Made by a program: the position numbers and the translations under genes. This document shows, in pieces, positions 25,311 to 34,081 of a stretch of DNA of 52,081 bases. Each line of letters starts with the position of its first letter. The first letter of the stretch is position 1. This DNA is from Oceanospirillaceae bacterium (GTDB lineage: Bacteria > Pseudomonadota > Gammaproteobacteria > Pseudomonadales > Balneatricaceae): NCBI GenBank assembly GCA_013215445.1, contig JABSRA010000027.1, positions 1 to 52,081 on the forward strand. The letters are read 5' to 3'. The notes under the pieces were generated by a model that ran no database searches, had not been told where the DNA came from, and saw only the letters and a program-made list of their open reading frames with translations.

Positions 25311-25324
25311 CAATTTAGAGGCCA
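25309..25324 (-). promoter_or_regulatory. Sigma-54 promoter of the nirB operon
   Basis: Read on the minus strand TGGCCTCTAAATTGCT has TGGC and TTGCT with the exact -24/-12 spacing (ten bases between GG and GC). A start near 25298 would give a leader of about 40 bases. Confidence 0.7.
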
Positions 25325-25430
25325 GTTAACTATAATAAATGTTAATAAACTTTAACTTGTTGAAATAATTGACTATAAAGGAGTAATGTAGATTTTTTAA
25401 GACATCACTATGGCGAGTGTTAAACTATAA

Positions 25431-25447
25431 TGCACAGTAAGCTTGCA
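25431..25447. promoter_or_regulatory. Possible NtrC binding site
   Basis: TGCACA-GTAAG-CTTGCA has the 6-5-6 layout of NtrC sites (TGCACC-N5-GGTGCA) and matches 9 of 12 defined bases. It lies between the two sigma-54 elements, about 110-145 bases from each. Weak on its own. Confidence 0.35.
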
Positions 25448-25573
25448 TCTAGCTAAAGAGCGGTGCGCTATTTTTGGGCGAAAGAGGGCAGTGCAATGAT
25501 TATCCCAGTTTTTAATTCTTATAATTCCTAGTAAGTTATTGAAAAACAATATATTTAATATAAATATAATGAT

Positions 25574-25589
25574 TGGCTTGTTTTTTGCT
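25574..25589 (+). promoter_or_regulatory. Sigma-54 promoter of the nitrate reductase gene
   Basis: TGGCTTGTTTTTTGCT matches the TGGC and TTGCW blocks of the -24/-12 consensus with exact spacing. A start near 25600 gives a leader of about 25 bases with AGGAG at 25614-25618 before the GTG start. Confidence 0.72.
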
Positions 25590-25624
25590 TTATAGATCAT
25601 GCGAACGTAAATCAGGAGTTTTAA

Positions 25625-28306
25625 GTGAATAATCAAGCTTTACAAGCCATACCCAATTTAATTGTTAGCGATGCAAAAAATGGGATTAAGACCACCTGCC
25701 CATATTGTGGGGTTGGCTGTGGAGTGCAAGTATTAGTACAAAATAATAAGTTTCAAGTACGCGGTGATAAACAACATCCCGCTAATTTAGGCGAGCTTTG
25801 TATTAAAGGTAAAAATTTAGCAGATACCATCGATAACAGTAATCGTTTAGCCTCACCACTGGTGCACGGTGAAACGGTTAGCTGGGATAGAGCTACTGAT
25901 TATGTGGCCCATCAATTCCAGCAAATAATAGCTGAACACGGGCCAGACAGTGTCGCTTTTTATGTGTCTGGCCAGCTACTGACTGAAGATTATTATCTGG
26001 CCAATAAGTTGATGAAAGGCTTCATTGGCTCTGGCAATATCGATACAAACTCAAGGCTATGTATGTCATCGGCAGTGGCCGCTCACAAGCGGGCTTTTGG
26101 TGAAGATATTGTGCCAATGAGCTACTCCGACATTACCAAAGCTGATTTGATCGTATTGTCCGGTTCAAATTTAGCTTGGTGCCACCCTATATTATATAAA
26201 CGCATCCGCGATGAAAAAGTCAGGCGTCCCGAGCTAAAACTAGTGTTAATAGATCCCAGAGTAACGGCATCCAATGAGCTTGCGGATTTGCACCTGCCGA
26301 TAAGAGCGGGTGGCGATCTGGTTCTTTTTAATGGGTTGCTGAATTACCTGCAAGAGCATGATCATCTTGATTGTAGCGCGGATGGTTTGTCGGCGGCGTT
26401 AATTACGGCAGCCAAGGACAGTGGAAAATTGCACAACATCGGCTTAGATCAGCAAGCTATAACGGATTTTTATCAGTTATTTGCCAGCAGTAAGAAAGTG
26501 GTCACCTTATTCTCACAGGGCATTAATCAGTCTGAGCAAGGGGTCGATCAGGGGAATGCGATTATTAATTGTCATTTGGCCAGTGGTAAAATTGGTCTGC
26601 CAGGATCGGGGCCGTTTTCTATAACCGGTCAACCTAATGCAATGGGCGGCAGAGAGGTAGGTGCGTTGGCGAACACCTTGGCCAGTCATATTGAGTTTGA
26701 TGATGTCGAGATGCACTCAGCACTGGCAGATTTTTGGGTAACCGATAACCTCGCTATACAGCCTGGTTTGAAGGCCATTGATTTATTCGAAGCCATTGAT
26801 CAAGGCAGTGTGAAAGCGATTTGGATTATGGCGACTAACCCAGCAGTTAGTATGCCTGATAGTGAGAAAGTAAGACGGGCATTAAAAAAATGCCCGCTGG
26901 TGGTGGTCAGTGACTGTGTGGCCAGTAATGATACGATTGAATTTGCAGATGTAGTACTACCAGCGCAGGGGTGGGGTGAAAAGTCGGGAACCGTGACCAA
27001 TTCGGAGCGACGTATCTCGCGACAGCGAGCGTTTTTGCAGCCTTTTACTGGGGCTAAAGCTGACTGGTGGATAATTGCCAGCATTGCTAAAAAAATGGGT
27101 TTTGATAAGCAGTTTGATTACCGCAATGAAAGAGAAGTGTTTTTAGAGCACGCCCAGTTGTCGGGTTTAAACAATGCGGGCGCTAGGGCATTCGACATAT
27201 CAGCCTTTGGCCATATCAGTGCAGCTCAATATCAGAACTGGGTACCCGTACAATGGCCGCAGCCAAATCCTAAAGCTATCGTATTGAATGATCAGCTTAT
27301 GTTTGAGAATAAGGGGTACTACACCCCCTCAAAACGTGCGCAAATAATTGCTGTTAGTGATGCATTGATGAGTGAAATACCAAGCAACTTCACCTTAAAT
27401 ACCGGAAGAACCCGCGATCAATGGCATACCCAGACGAGAACGGGTAAATCTGCAGTGCTCTCTAATCACTATCCTGAACCGCTAGTCGAAATTCATCCCA
27501 GTGACGCTGCCCAGTATTCCCTAGCGGATGAATCGCTGGTGAAAGTGTACAGTAACAAAGCCAGTTTAGTGGTGCGGGTAAAGCATAGCTACACCCAGAC
27601 GCGCAACAGCTTATTTATGCCGATCCACTGGTCAAGTGAAAATAGTCATCAAGGTGCGGTGGGTAAATTAGTGGCAGCCAAGGTAGACCCGATTTCTGGT
27701 CAGCCCGCCTTTAAACATGCCTGCGTAGAAATATCTGCATGCACTGTCAATAGCGAAGCGCAGTTAGTAGTACAGCATAAACTACCTCTAAGTATATGTT
27801 TTTATCAAATAGAACAGTCAGTTAAGGATGGTTATTGCTATCATTTAGCCAGCCAAGAGACACCGAGTGAGTTGTTCAGTCGATTAAAAGAGGTATTGCA
27901 AAAGATCCAGAAAAAATTAGCGATTACCAGCCAGATAGAGGCGATAGATGTAAAGGCAAAGTACTATCGGCAAAGCTATTTTAAAGGCAGTGAATTGCAA
28001 GCCGGCCTCTTTGTGGCCTCGACTAAGCAACAATTGCCGCAAGGTTGGGTCAGTCATTTTTACGACCATCGCGCTGGCGATATGCAAAAGCGTGGCAGCA
28101 TTGCCGCCAATGTAGTGAACTTGCAAGATGAGAAAATATTTTGTCAGTGTCTTAAGGTACCGGTCTCGAAGATTAAAGCCGCGATTGCCGATAAAGCAGT
28201 CAATGTTGATCAAGTACGCAAGTGCACTGGGGCAGGCAATAGCTGTGGTAGTTGTATCGGGGATATTTCGCTGATGCTAGGGCACTATTTAAAACAAGTT
28301 AGTTAA
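25625..28306 (+). CDS. nasA: Assimilatory nitrate reductase, molybdopterin catalytic subunit
   Basis: Cytoplasmic enzyme reducing nitrate to nitrite. The 893 residues begin with the [4Fe-4S] motif C25-x2-C28-x3-C32-x26-C59 (TTCPYCGVGCGV ... LGELCIKG), continue with the molybdopterin oxidoreductase core (SRLCMSSAVAAHKRAFGED; GPFSITGQPNAMGGREVG) and the dinucleotide-binding domain (TRDQWHTQTRTGKS), and end with a BFD-like [2Fe-2S] domain (FCQCLKVPVSKIKAAI ... CTGAGNSCGSCIG). This layout fits Klebsiella-type NasA. Translation starts at a GTG with AGGAG six bases ahead. There is no signal peptide. No gene for an NADH-linked electron-transfer partner (Klebsiella NasC type) is adjacent, so the donor is open. 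Called nasC in some Pseudomonas. Confidence 0.95.
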   Translation: MNNQALQAIPNLIVSDAKNGIKTTCPYCGVGCGVQVLVQNNKFQVRGDKQHPANLGELCIKGKNLADTIDNSNRLASPLVHGETVSWDRATDYVAHQFQQIIAEHGPDSVAFYVSGQLLTEDYYLANKLMKGFIGSGNIDTNSRLCMSSAVAAHKRAFGEDIVPMSYSDITKADLIVLSGSNLAWCHPILYKRIRDEKVRRPELKLVLIDPRVTASNELADLHLPIRAGGDLVLFNGLLNYLQEHDHLDCSADGLSAALITAAKDSGKLHNIGLDQQAITDFYQLFASSKKVVTLFSQGINQSEQGVDQGNAIINCHLASGKIGLPGSGPFSITGQPNAMGGREVGALANTLASHIEFDDVEMHSALADFWVTDNLAIQPGLKAIDLFEAIDQGSVKAIWIMATNPAVSMPDSEKVRRALKKCPLVVVSDCVASNDTIEFADVVLPAQGWGEKSGTVTNSERRISRQRAFLQPFTGAKADWWIIASIAKKMGFDKQFDYRNEREVFLEHAQLSGLNNAGARAFDISAFGHISAAQYQNWVPVQWPQPNPKAIVLNDQLMFENKGYYTPSKRAQIIAVSDALMSEIPSNFTLNTGRTRDQWHTQTRTGKSAVLSNHYPEPLVEIHPSDAAQYSLADESLVKVYSNKASLVVRVKHSYTQTRNSLFMPIHWSSENSHQGAVGKLVAAKVDPISGQPAFKHACVEISACTVNSEAQLVVQHKLPLSICFYQIEQSVKDGYCYHLASQETPSELFSRLKEVLQKIQKKLAITSQIEAIDVKAKYYRQSYFKGSELQAGLFVASTKQQLPQGWVSHFYDHRAGDMQKRGSIAANVVNLQDEKIFCQCLKVPVSKIKAAIADKAVNVDQVRKCTGAGNSCGSCIGDISLMLGHYLKQVS

Positions 28307-28595
28307 AATATTACGCTTACCAATCAGTTTAAGGATAGGTTATAGATTGATAAAAAAAATGCATCGTAAAGTGTGTAAAATAATGCACAATGTAATTAAC
28401 CCGAATATTGTACCCAATCGCTCGTGTTCTAGCTTGGTCCTTGTTTTTACAGATTTTTCTTTCTCAATCAGTCGGACGCACCAGTACGACGTTCAATCGA
28501 AAAAAAGCCTGTAAAATCAACTAACGGCGCTATCATCACGGCATTGCATGCAACATCCGGGTTAGGTATCTTTCTTATATTTAGAGGTTGTGTTG

Positions 28596-29378
28596 ATGAG
28601 CATTAAAGGCAAGGTAGTGGTAATTACTGGCTCTACAAGTGGTATTGGATTAGGAATTGCGAAAGGTTTTGCTCAGGCAGGTGTGAATGTCATGATCAAT
28701 GGCTTGGCTGAATCAGAGGTTATTGAGGGTATATTAGAAGAGCTGAGGGATTATGGTATTAAAGCCATTTACCACGGCGCTGACATGACTCAACCAGCAC
28801 AGATAAAAGATCTGATTAGTTCCACGGTCGCTGAATTTGGCGCCTTAGATATTTTGATTAACAATGCCGGGATTCAAAAAGTGGCCCCCATTGAAGATTT
28901 CCCCGATAGTTCTTGGGATGCAATCATGGCGATTAATTTATCTTCTGCGTTCCATACGACTAAGGCTACGTTACCAGTGATGCGTAGGGCGGGCTGGGGA
29001 AGAATAATAAACATTGCCTCGGCGCATGGTTTGGTAGCCTCGCCCTTCAAGTCGGCCTATGTTGCGGCTAAGCATGGTGTCATCGGCCTAACTAAAACAA
29101 CAGCTTTAGAGTGTGCAGAGCATAATATTACCTGCAATGCTATCTGCCCGGGTTGGGTGATGACACCTTTAGTCGAAAAACAAATTGAAGATTTAGCGCT
29201 ATCGCGTGCAATGTCCAAGGCGCAAGTGAAAACGGATATTTTATTAAAAAATCAGTGGACCAAAAAATTCGTCGAGGTCGAAGAGCTTTCTGCCACCGCG
29301 CTGTTCTTGTGCTCGCAGGCGGCACAAAATATTACTGGCACTAATATCAATGTTGACGGGGGTTGGACGGCAGCCTAA
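28596..29378 (+). CDS. bdhA: 3-Hydroxybutyrate dehydrogenase (SDR family)
   Basis: NAD-dependent oxidation of 3-hydroxybutyrate to acetoacetate, part of polyhydroxybutyrate or ketone-body use. The 260 residues have the short-chain dehydrogenase marks TGSTSGIGLG (cofactor), NNAGIQ, the catalytic Ser in NIASAHG and Tyr-x3-Lys in SAYVAAKHG. The run NNAGIQKVAPIEDFP and the C-terminal LLKNQWTKKFVEVEEL match 3-hydroxybutyrate dehydrogenases closely. I start at the ATG at 28596 with AGAGG eight bases ahead; a GTG two codons upstream is less likely. Its end overlaps the convergent FetB-like gene by about 30 bases. Confidence 0.9.
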   Translation: MSIKGKVVVITGSTSGIGLGIAKGFAQAGVNVMINGLAESEVIEGILEELRDYGIKAIYHGADMTQPAQIKDLISSTVAEFGALDILINNAGIQKVAPIEDFPDSSWDAIMAINLSSAFHTTKATLPVMRRAGWGRIINIASAHGLVASPFKSAYVAAKHGVIGLTKTTALECAEHNITCNAICPGWVMTPLVEKQIEDLALSRAMSKAQVKTDILLKNQWTKKFVEVEELSATALFLCSQAAQNITGTNINVDGGWTAA

Positions 29379-30072
29379 GTTGCTGCGCATTTCGCTCTAA
29401 TTGCCAGAGCATAATAGCGGCACCCATTGCCGAGGCGCCCAGTAACATGGTCATAATCATTATTTGATATCTAACCGCAATCAGCGGCGATACATCTGAG
29501 AGGATTTGCCCGGTCATCATGCCGGGTAATGAGACTAAGCCCACTGCTAGCAGGGTATTGATTTGTGGAATCATCGCGCCTTTAAAAGCGCTATCTCTGG
29601 CTTGCGCTGCACTCATTTGCTGATGCAGGTTGGCGTGAAAACGCTCAGCAGCTAAACTGATTGAATTCATCGTATTAGCAAAATACATCCCCGCTAGCGG
29701 GATGATAATCTTCGGTGCATACCAGAGCTCCATATTTAACACCAATTGCGCTGAAATAAACAAATGCAGTGCCACTGAGAGGGTAAGTGCGATCAACGCA
29801 GGTAACAGATAACCGCGGTGATGACGCACCGGTCGAATGGCTATCCAAGTAGCAGCACTGAGCATTACCAACATTATGGCGCTACTAAATTGCCAAGATG
29901 GATTGAGAAACATCACTATTAGTAAATAGCCTACCCCAATCAGTTGCACTAACATTCGGGCACTGCCAATTAATACTTCTAATACATCAATTTTCCAGTA
30001 GAGATAAATCAGGCAAGTGAAAACGATGGGGATAATACACCAGGCCAAGGATAACCAGGAAATAGTTTGCAT
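29347..30072 (-). CDS. FetB/YbbM family ABC transporter permease (UPF0014)
   Basis: The 241 residues form about seven hydrophobic spans and carry the family hallmark VGLVSLPGMMTGQILSDVSP, followed by AVRYQIMIMTMLLGASA, plus GMYFANTMNSISLAAERF. E. coli FetB works with the ATPase FetA in iron export and resistance to oxidative stress. I use the ATG at 30072, with TGGA eight bases ahead; a GTG four codons earlier is possible. No fetA-type ATPase gene is next to it here, so the partner must be elsewhere or the permease acts differently. The C-terminus overlaps the end of the convergent bdhA gene. Confidence 0.82.
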   Translation of the reverse strand: MQTISWLSLAWCIIPIVFTCLIYLYWKIDVLEVLIGSARMLVQLIGVGYLLIVMFLNPSWQFSSAIMLVMLSAATWIAIRPVRHHRGYLLPALIALTLSVALHLFISAQLVLNMELWYAPKIIIPLAGMYFANTMNSISLAAERFHANLHQQMSAAQARDSAFKGAMIPQINTLLAVGLVSLPGMMTGQILSDVSPLIAVRYQIMIMTMLLGASAMGAAIMLWQLERNAQQLRLPSNPRQH

Positions 30073-30147
30073 AATAAGGTCCACAGAGATTGTCGATAGA
30101 GGCTAGTTAAGTTAATTTAGCACTATCAATCAGTAACTGGAAAATTT

Positions 30148-30843
30148 ATGTCACTATTTCCCCTCTGGGAGGCGTTTTTAAAGCAGCAGAGCAAACAGCG
30201 TTACTTTAGCGAGTTAATGGCTGCCATCACTCGCCAAAGGGTATCCGGCATTGAGATTTTTCCGCCGCAAGCAGAAATTTATCGTGCGCTTACATTTGTC
30301 GATCTAGATCAAGTCAAAGTGGTTATATTGGGTCAAGATCCCTATCACGGACCTAATCAAGCGCAGGGAATGGCTTTTTCGGTTAGCTCCGATATGAAAA
30401 TCCCCCCTTCGCTGAAGAATATATTCAAGGAATTAACCCAGGATATCGAAGGCTTTATTACTCCTCAACACGGAGATCTTAGTCAGTGGGCAGAGCAGGG
30501 CGTGCTGCTGTTAAATACGGTATTGACTGTCCAGCAAGCTAAGGCACACTCTCATGCAAAGCTGGGGTGGGAGCAATTCACCGCTGCGCTTATCGCCACT
30601 ATTAGCGAGCTAAACCCCCATTGTGTGTTTCTGTTATGGGGCGCTCATGCACAGGAAAAAGGTAAAAATGTGGATACTAAAAAGCATTTAATACTACATT
30701 CTGTTCACCCGTCACCGCTCTCAGCTTATCGGGGGTTCCTCGGTTGCCAGCATTTTTCAAAGGCCAATCAATGGCTGGGTGAACAAGGCTGCAAAAGTAT
30801 AGAGTGGAAAATTACAGATAGAGGGTCACTGCCGCTATTTTAG
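30148..30843 (+). CDS. ung: Uracil-DNA glycosylase (family 1)
   Basis: Removes uracil from DNA in base excision repair. The 231 residues carry the water-activating motif GQDPYHGPNQAQGMAFS (Asp64), the LLNTVLTVQ stretch, FLLWGAHAQ, and the minor-groove loop HPSPLSAYRGFLGCQHFSKAN. Length is standard (about 225-230). The gene is divergent from the FetB-like gene with a 75-base spacer and ends before a 396-base spacer. Confidence 0.97.
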   Translation: MSLFPLWEAFLKQQSKQRYFSELMAAITRQRVSGIEIFPPQAEIYRALTFVDLDQVKVVILGQDPYHGPNQAQGMAFSVSSDMKIPPSLKNIFKELTQDIEGFITPQHGDLSQWAEQGVLLLNTVLTVQQAKAHSHAKLGWEQFTAALIATISELNPHCVFLLWGAHAQEKGKNVDTKKHLILHSVHPSPLSAYRGFLGCQHFSKANQWLGEQGCKSIEWKITDRGSLPLF

Positions 30844-31239
30844 GAATGCCGTTAAGTTACTAACCAGTGTGCCGTTTCTTAGTAAGAAAATTATAGATTT
30901 TATATATATTAATCAAATAATTAAGATTGATAGCTAAAGTAAATATGTTGGTTGGAGAGTAGTCTCTGGGATGGCCGCATAGACGGGAGTAATGTAAGAA
31001 ACGAGCACAGATTAAAAACAGTTGAGGAGATGTTTATCCAGTGACGTACTGCTTTTCTCGTGCCGTCATTGACTGTGAGTAGCTTTTTCGGCTGTTAGGT
31101 CGAAACAGAACTATTGATTTCAGTTGAATCCAACATTGATTTTCACATAATTGAATTGAAAGGAGTATTTATTGGTAACAGGCCATTAAATAATGGTTTA
31201 TAATTGAATGTATTAGCATTTATGGAATAGGCTATTATT
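30844..31239. other. Spacer between ung and the DUF924 gene
   Basis: AT-rich spacer with no gene I can support. A perfect TATAAT lies at about 31199 in front of the DUF924 gene, but no good -35 element stands at the right distance. A Shine-Dalgarno-like AAAGGAG at about 31159 precedes only a five-codon frame. Confidence 0.4.
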
Positions 31240-31779
31240 ATGGATTATGAAAAAATATTGGATTTTTGGTTTTGCGAACTCACCCCAAAACAGTGGTGGA
31301 AGAAGGATCCTGAGTTAGATAACTTGATCAAAAACCGCTTTGACAGCCTTTATGCTCAAGCTAGTTTAGGTGAACTTTATGCGTGGCGAGATCATAGTTT
31401 GGGAAGACTGGCAGAAGTTATTATTCTGGATCAGTTTTCTCGAAATATGTTCAGAGGCTCTCCGCAGGCCTTCGCCACTGATTCTATGGCGCTGGTATTG
31501 AGTCAGGAGGCAATACGCGTAGGTGCAGATAAAGAGCTCAGTGCCACTCAACGCAGCTTTTTGTATATGCCGTTTATGCACAGTGAGTCTCTTGTTATTC
31601 ATGCTCAGGCAAAAAAATTGTTCGCAGATGTTGGCATAGAAGGCGGCATTGACAGTGAAAATGCGCATTTTGAAATCATTGAGAAGTTTGGCCGTTACCC
31701 ACACCGAAATCAATTGTTATGGCGAGAGTCAACCGAGCTAGAAATGGAGTTCTTAGAACAACCAGGTTCTGGTTTTTAA
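31240..31779 (+). CDS. DUF924 family protein
   Basis: The 179 residues match the DUF924 (YPO-type, TPR-like helical) family: ILDFWFCELTPKQWWKKDP at the start, the central signature RLAEVIILDQFSRNMFRGSPQAFATDS, and FLYMPFMHSESLVIHAQ and FGRYPHRNQLLWRESTELE near the end. Length is typical. The family is widespread in bacteria and some eukaryotes, is soluble and all-helical, and has no known function. It precedes the prephenate dehydratase gene by 74 bases and may share its transcript. Confidence 0.88.
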   Translation: MDYEKILDFWFCELTPKQWWKKDPELDNLIKNRFDSLYAQASLGELYAWRDHSLGRLAEVIILDQFSRNMFRGSPQAFATDSMALVLSQEAIRVGADKELSATQRSFLYMPFMHSESLVIHAQAKKLFADVGIEGGIDSENAHFEIIEKFGRYPHRNQLLWRESTELEMEFLEQPGSGF

Positions 31780-31853
31780 CTGAAACATAAGCAACTTAAA
31801 AGTATTTCATAATTAGGTATGATCGCTTTAAGTTAATAATTAAGGCGATTAAC

Positions 31854-32684
31854 TTGTTAAATAGTATTGCAACGCTTGGCCCTGAAGGGACATTCTCAGA
31901 GCTGGCAACCAAAAAATACCTGAAAACCAAACAACTAAATTTAAATATTAAATATTACCATAGTATTAAAAAAACCTTAGCCGCAGTGGGACATGAAACA
32001 GAATTTGCAGTCTTACCCATAGAAAATTTTTCTGAAGGTTTTGTTAATCCCGTGTTAGATTTTTTAGTGACTGCGGACCTCTATATTTGTGCCCAGTTGT
32101 TACTGCCTATTCAATTTTCACTGGTCAGTCACGGTGAAAAAATCGAACAAATAAGCAGAATTTACACGCAGTTTGTCGCAAAAGGGCAGTGCTCAGATTA
32201 CCTAGAAGAATTGCCCGCTATGGATTTTGTGAGTACCGAGAGCAATACTGAAGCATTAAAGAGCATTGCGCTCGAGCCTAACAGTGCAGCAGTTATTCCC
32301 ACGCATTTATTAAAAGCCCATAAATTTCCATTTACCATTGAAAATATCACTGACTACCAAGATAATCAAACCCGTTTTTTGCTGTTATCATCACGGCCCA
32401 ATACCGATTACAATGGCTGCTCAGCTGACTATAAAACCAGTATAATAGTGTTGTTTGAAAAAGATCACCCAGGGTATCTAGAAAGTATATTACATAAAAT
32501 TTCAACTCAGAACATTAACTTGACGTCCATTGTCTCTAGGCCCACTCGAAAGACTTTTGGTAAATACCATTTTTTTATTGATTTAGAAGGGCATCAAGAA
32601 GATCAGGGAATAAAAGCGGCGCTTCGGGATATCCAAACGAAATTTAAAGTTAAAATATTAGGCTCTTACTTAAGCGCAACCTAG
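31854..32684 (+). CDS. Stand-alone prephenate dehydratase with ACT domain
   Basis: Converts prephenate to phenylpyruvate, the aromatising step of phenylalanine synthesis. The 276 residues contain the dehydratase part (1-185; ATLGPEGTFSELATKKYL, TEFAVLPIENFSEGFVN, and the catalytic QTRFLLLSS) and a C-terminal ACT domain (about 195-272; FEKDHPGYLESILHKIS, SRPTRKTFGKYHFFIDLEG), which usually binds phenylalanine for feedback. The ESRP motif of classic enzymes reads VSRP. There is no fused chorismate mutase, unlike the usual PheA of gammaproteobacteria. A TTG start is used, with AAGGCG seven bases ahead. The next gene encodes a PLP enzyme 83 bases downstream. Confidence 0.88.
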   Translation: MLNSIATLGPEGTFSELATKKYLKTKQLNLNIKYYHSIKKTLAAVGHETEFAVLPIENFSEGFVNPVLDFLVTADLYICAQLLLPIQFSLVSHGEKIEQISRIYTQFVAKGQCSDYLEELPAMDFVSTESNTEALKSIALEPNSAAVIPTHLLKAHKFPFTIENITDYQDNQTRFLLLSSRPNTDYNGCSADYKTSIIVLFEKDHPGYLESILHKISTQNINLTSIVSRPTRKTFGKYHFFIDLEGHQEDQGIKAALRDIQTKFKVKILGSYLSAT

Positions 32685-32767
32685 TCAAAAAAAACCACAG
32701 ATTGTCAGTAGTAGACCAGACTTGAGCGTTAAGTGTTTATGCTCTAGTCGGCAGTATATTAACAAAT

Positions 32768-34069
32768 ATGACATTATTGAACATGGAAATAAGCCGAATG
32801 AAACCAACAGATATCAACTCGGATGCTAGTAAGAAGACTGACTTTACCACCAGTATTGTGCATTTTGATAGAAACATGCCCCATGCCAATGGTGCCATTC
32901 ACTACCCAGTACATCCTTCAACGCAATATACCTATGATTCTGTCAATGCACTAATTGATGTATTTCAGGGAAAGAGCAAGGGGAATTCACCCTACTCAAG
33001 GCAGGGTACTCCCACTACTGCAGTGCTTGAGGCTAAGCTTGCCAGTATTGAAGATGGAGATGGTGCTGTTGTTTTTGCCACTGGCATGGCGGCGATAACG
33101 GCCACATTTTTGACCTTACTAAAGCATGGAGACCATGTTGTTGTCTCTGAATATCTTTTTGGAAATACCGCAAGCCTGCTTAATACCTTGGAAAGCTTTG
33201 GGATTCAAGTCTCAAAAGTAGATAGTTCAACTGTGGAGAATGTGCGCAGCGTACTCAGAGAAAATACCAGAATGGTGTTTGTTGAAACCGTCGCCAATCC
33301 TGGTACCCAAGTACCTGATTTAAGAGCGATTGGAGATTTGTGTGAAGAGAAGAAAGTATTGTATATTGTTGATAATACGATCCTCTCTGCCTATTTGTTT
33401 AAACCGAAAATTGTTAAAGCATCATTGGTAATACACTCTTTGACCAAGTCAGTCGCAGGACAAGGACAAATTTTGGGCGGGGTAGTTATCAATACTGGGC
33501 TCTATGATTGGTCGCTCTATCCTAATATATTTTCAGGTTATCAAAAAGGTGATGCGAATAAATGGGGGTTGATGCAGATCAGAAAGAAAGGTCTTAGGGA
33601 TATGGGAGCTACTCTAACCTCACAGGCAGCCCATATAATTAGTTTAGGTCTAGAAACTCTGGCAATTCGTATGGATAGAAGCAGTGAAACCGCTTTAAAA
33701 ATAGCCCTTTTTTTAGAGAATCATCAACATGTTGCTAAAGTATATTATCCATTCTTAGCCAGTCATCCAGCTTGTGCTCAGGCAAAGAAAAATTTCAAAG
33801 CTGGAGCTTGGCTGTTGTCTTTTGAGCTAAAGCAAGCTGATAATTGTCTCGCGTTTGTCGAAAAGCTACGCGTTTTTATTAAGGCAACTGGTTTAGGTGA
33901 TACTCGAAGTTTGATTATTCCGGTGGCCCATACGATTTTCTGGGAAATGGGCAGTGAAAAGCGCGCAGATATGCAGATTAGTGACGGCATGTTGCGTATC
34001 TCTGTAGGGTTAGAAGAGTCTGACAGCCTGATAGCTGATCTTAACCAAGCTTTAGACGCTCTAGAGTAG
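32768..34069 (+). CDS. Cystathionine gamma-synthase family PLP enzyme
   Basis: The 433 residues belong to the Cys/Met-metabolism PLP family. Marks in order: YSRQGTPTTAVLEAKLA (normally YSRxxNPT), VVFATGMAAITATF, FVETVANPGTQVPDL, VDNTILSAYLF with the ring-binding Asp202, and the PLP Lys227 in HSLTKSVAGQGQILGG. Long stretches such as LGDTRSLIIPVAHTIFWEMGSEKR and the QIRKKGLRDMGATL insert set it apart from classic MetB, MetZ and MGL and fit a subgroup annotated only as cystathionine gamma-synthase-like. The first ATG is used; ATGs at 32783 and 32798 are possible since no ribosome site is clear. The substrate is open; a keto acid or amino acid linked to the upstream dehydratase is a guess. Confidence 0.82.
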   Translation: MTLLNMEISRMKPTDINSDASKKTDFTTSIVHFDRNMPHANGAIHYPVHPSTQYTYDSVNALIDVFQGKSKGNSPYSRQGTPTTAVLEAKLASIEDGDGAVVFATGMAAITATFLTLLKHGDHVVVSEYLFGNTASLLNTLESFGIQVSKVDSSTVENVRSVLRENTRMVFVETVANPGTQVPDLRAIGDLCEEKKVLYIVDNTILSAYLFKPKIVKASLVIHSLTKSVAGQGQILGGVVINTGLYDWSLYPNIFSGYQKGDANKWGLMQIRKKGLRDMGATLTSQAAHIISLGLETLAIRMDRSSETALKIALFLENHQHVAKVYYPFLASHPACAQAKKNFKAGAWLLSFELKQADNCLAFVEKLRVFIKATGLGDTRSLIIPVAHTIFWEMGSEKRADMQISDGMLRISVGLEESDSLIADLNQALDALE

Positions 34070-34081
34070 AATAGTCTCTTG

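Larger units (their letters stand above)
25258..25624. promoter_or_regulatory. Divergent control region of nirB and the nitrate reductase
   Basis: This 367-bp AT-rich region separates the leftward nirB operon from the rightward reductase gene. It holds a sigma-54 type element for each direction (25309-25324 and 25574-25589), a palindrome at the presumed nirB start and a possible NtrC half-palindrome near the middle. Open frames inside it look like chance. Confidence 0.75.

Noticed and set aside
31159..31188. Possible leader peptide (AAAGGAG followed by a five-codon TTG frame) before the DUF924 gene
   Set aside because: The frame is too short, and no codon bias or attenuator hairpin accompanies it.
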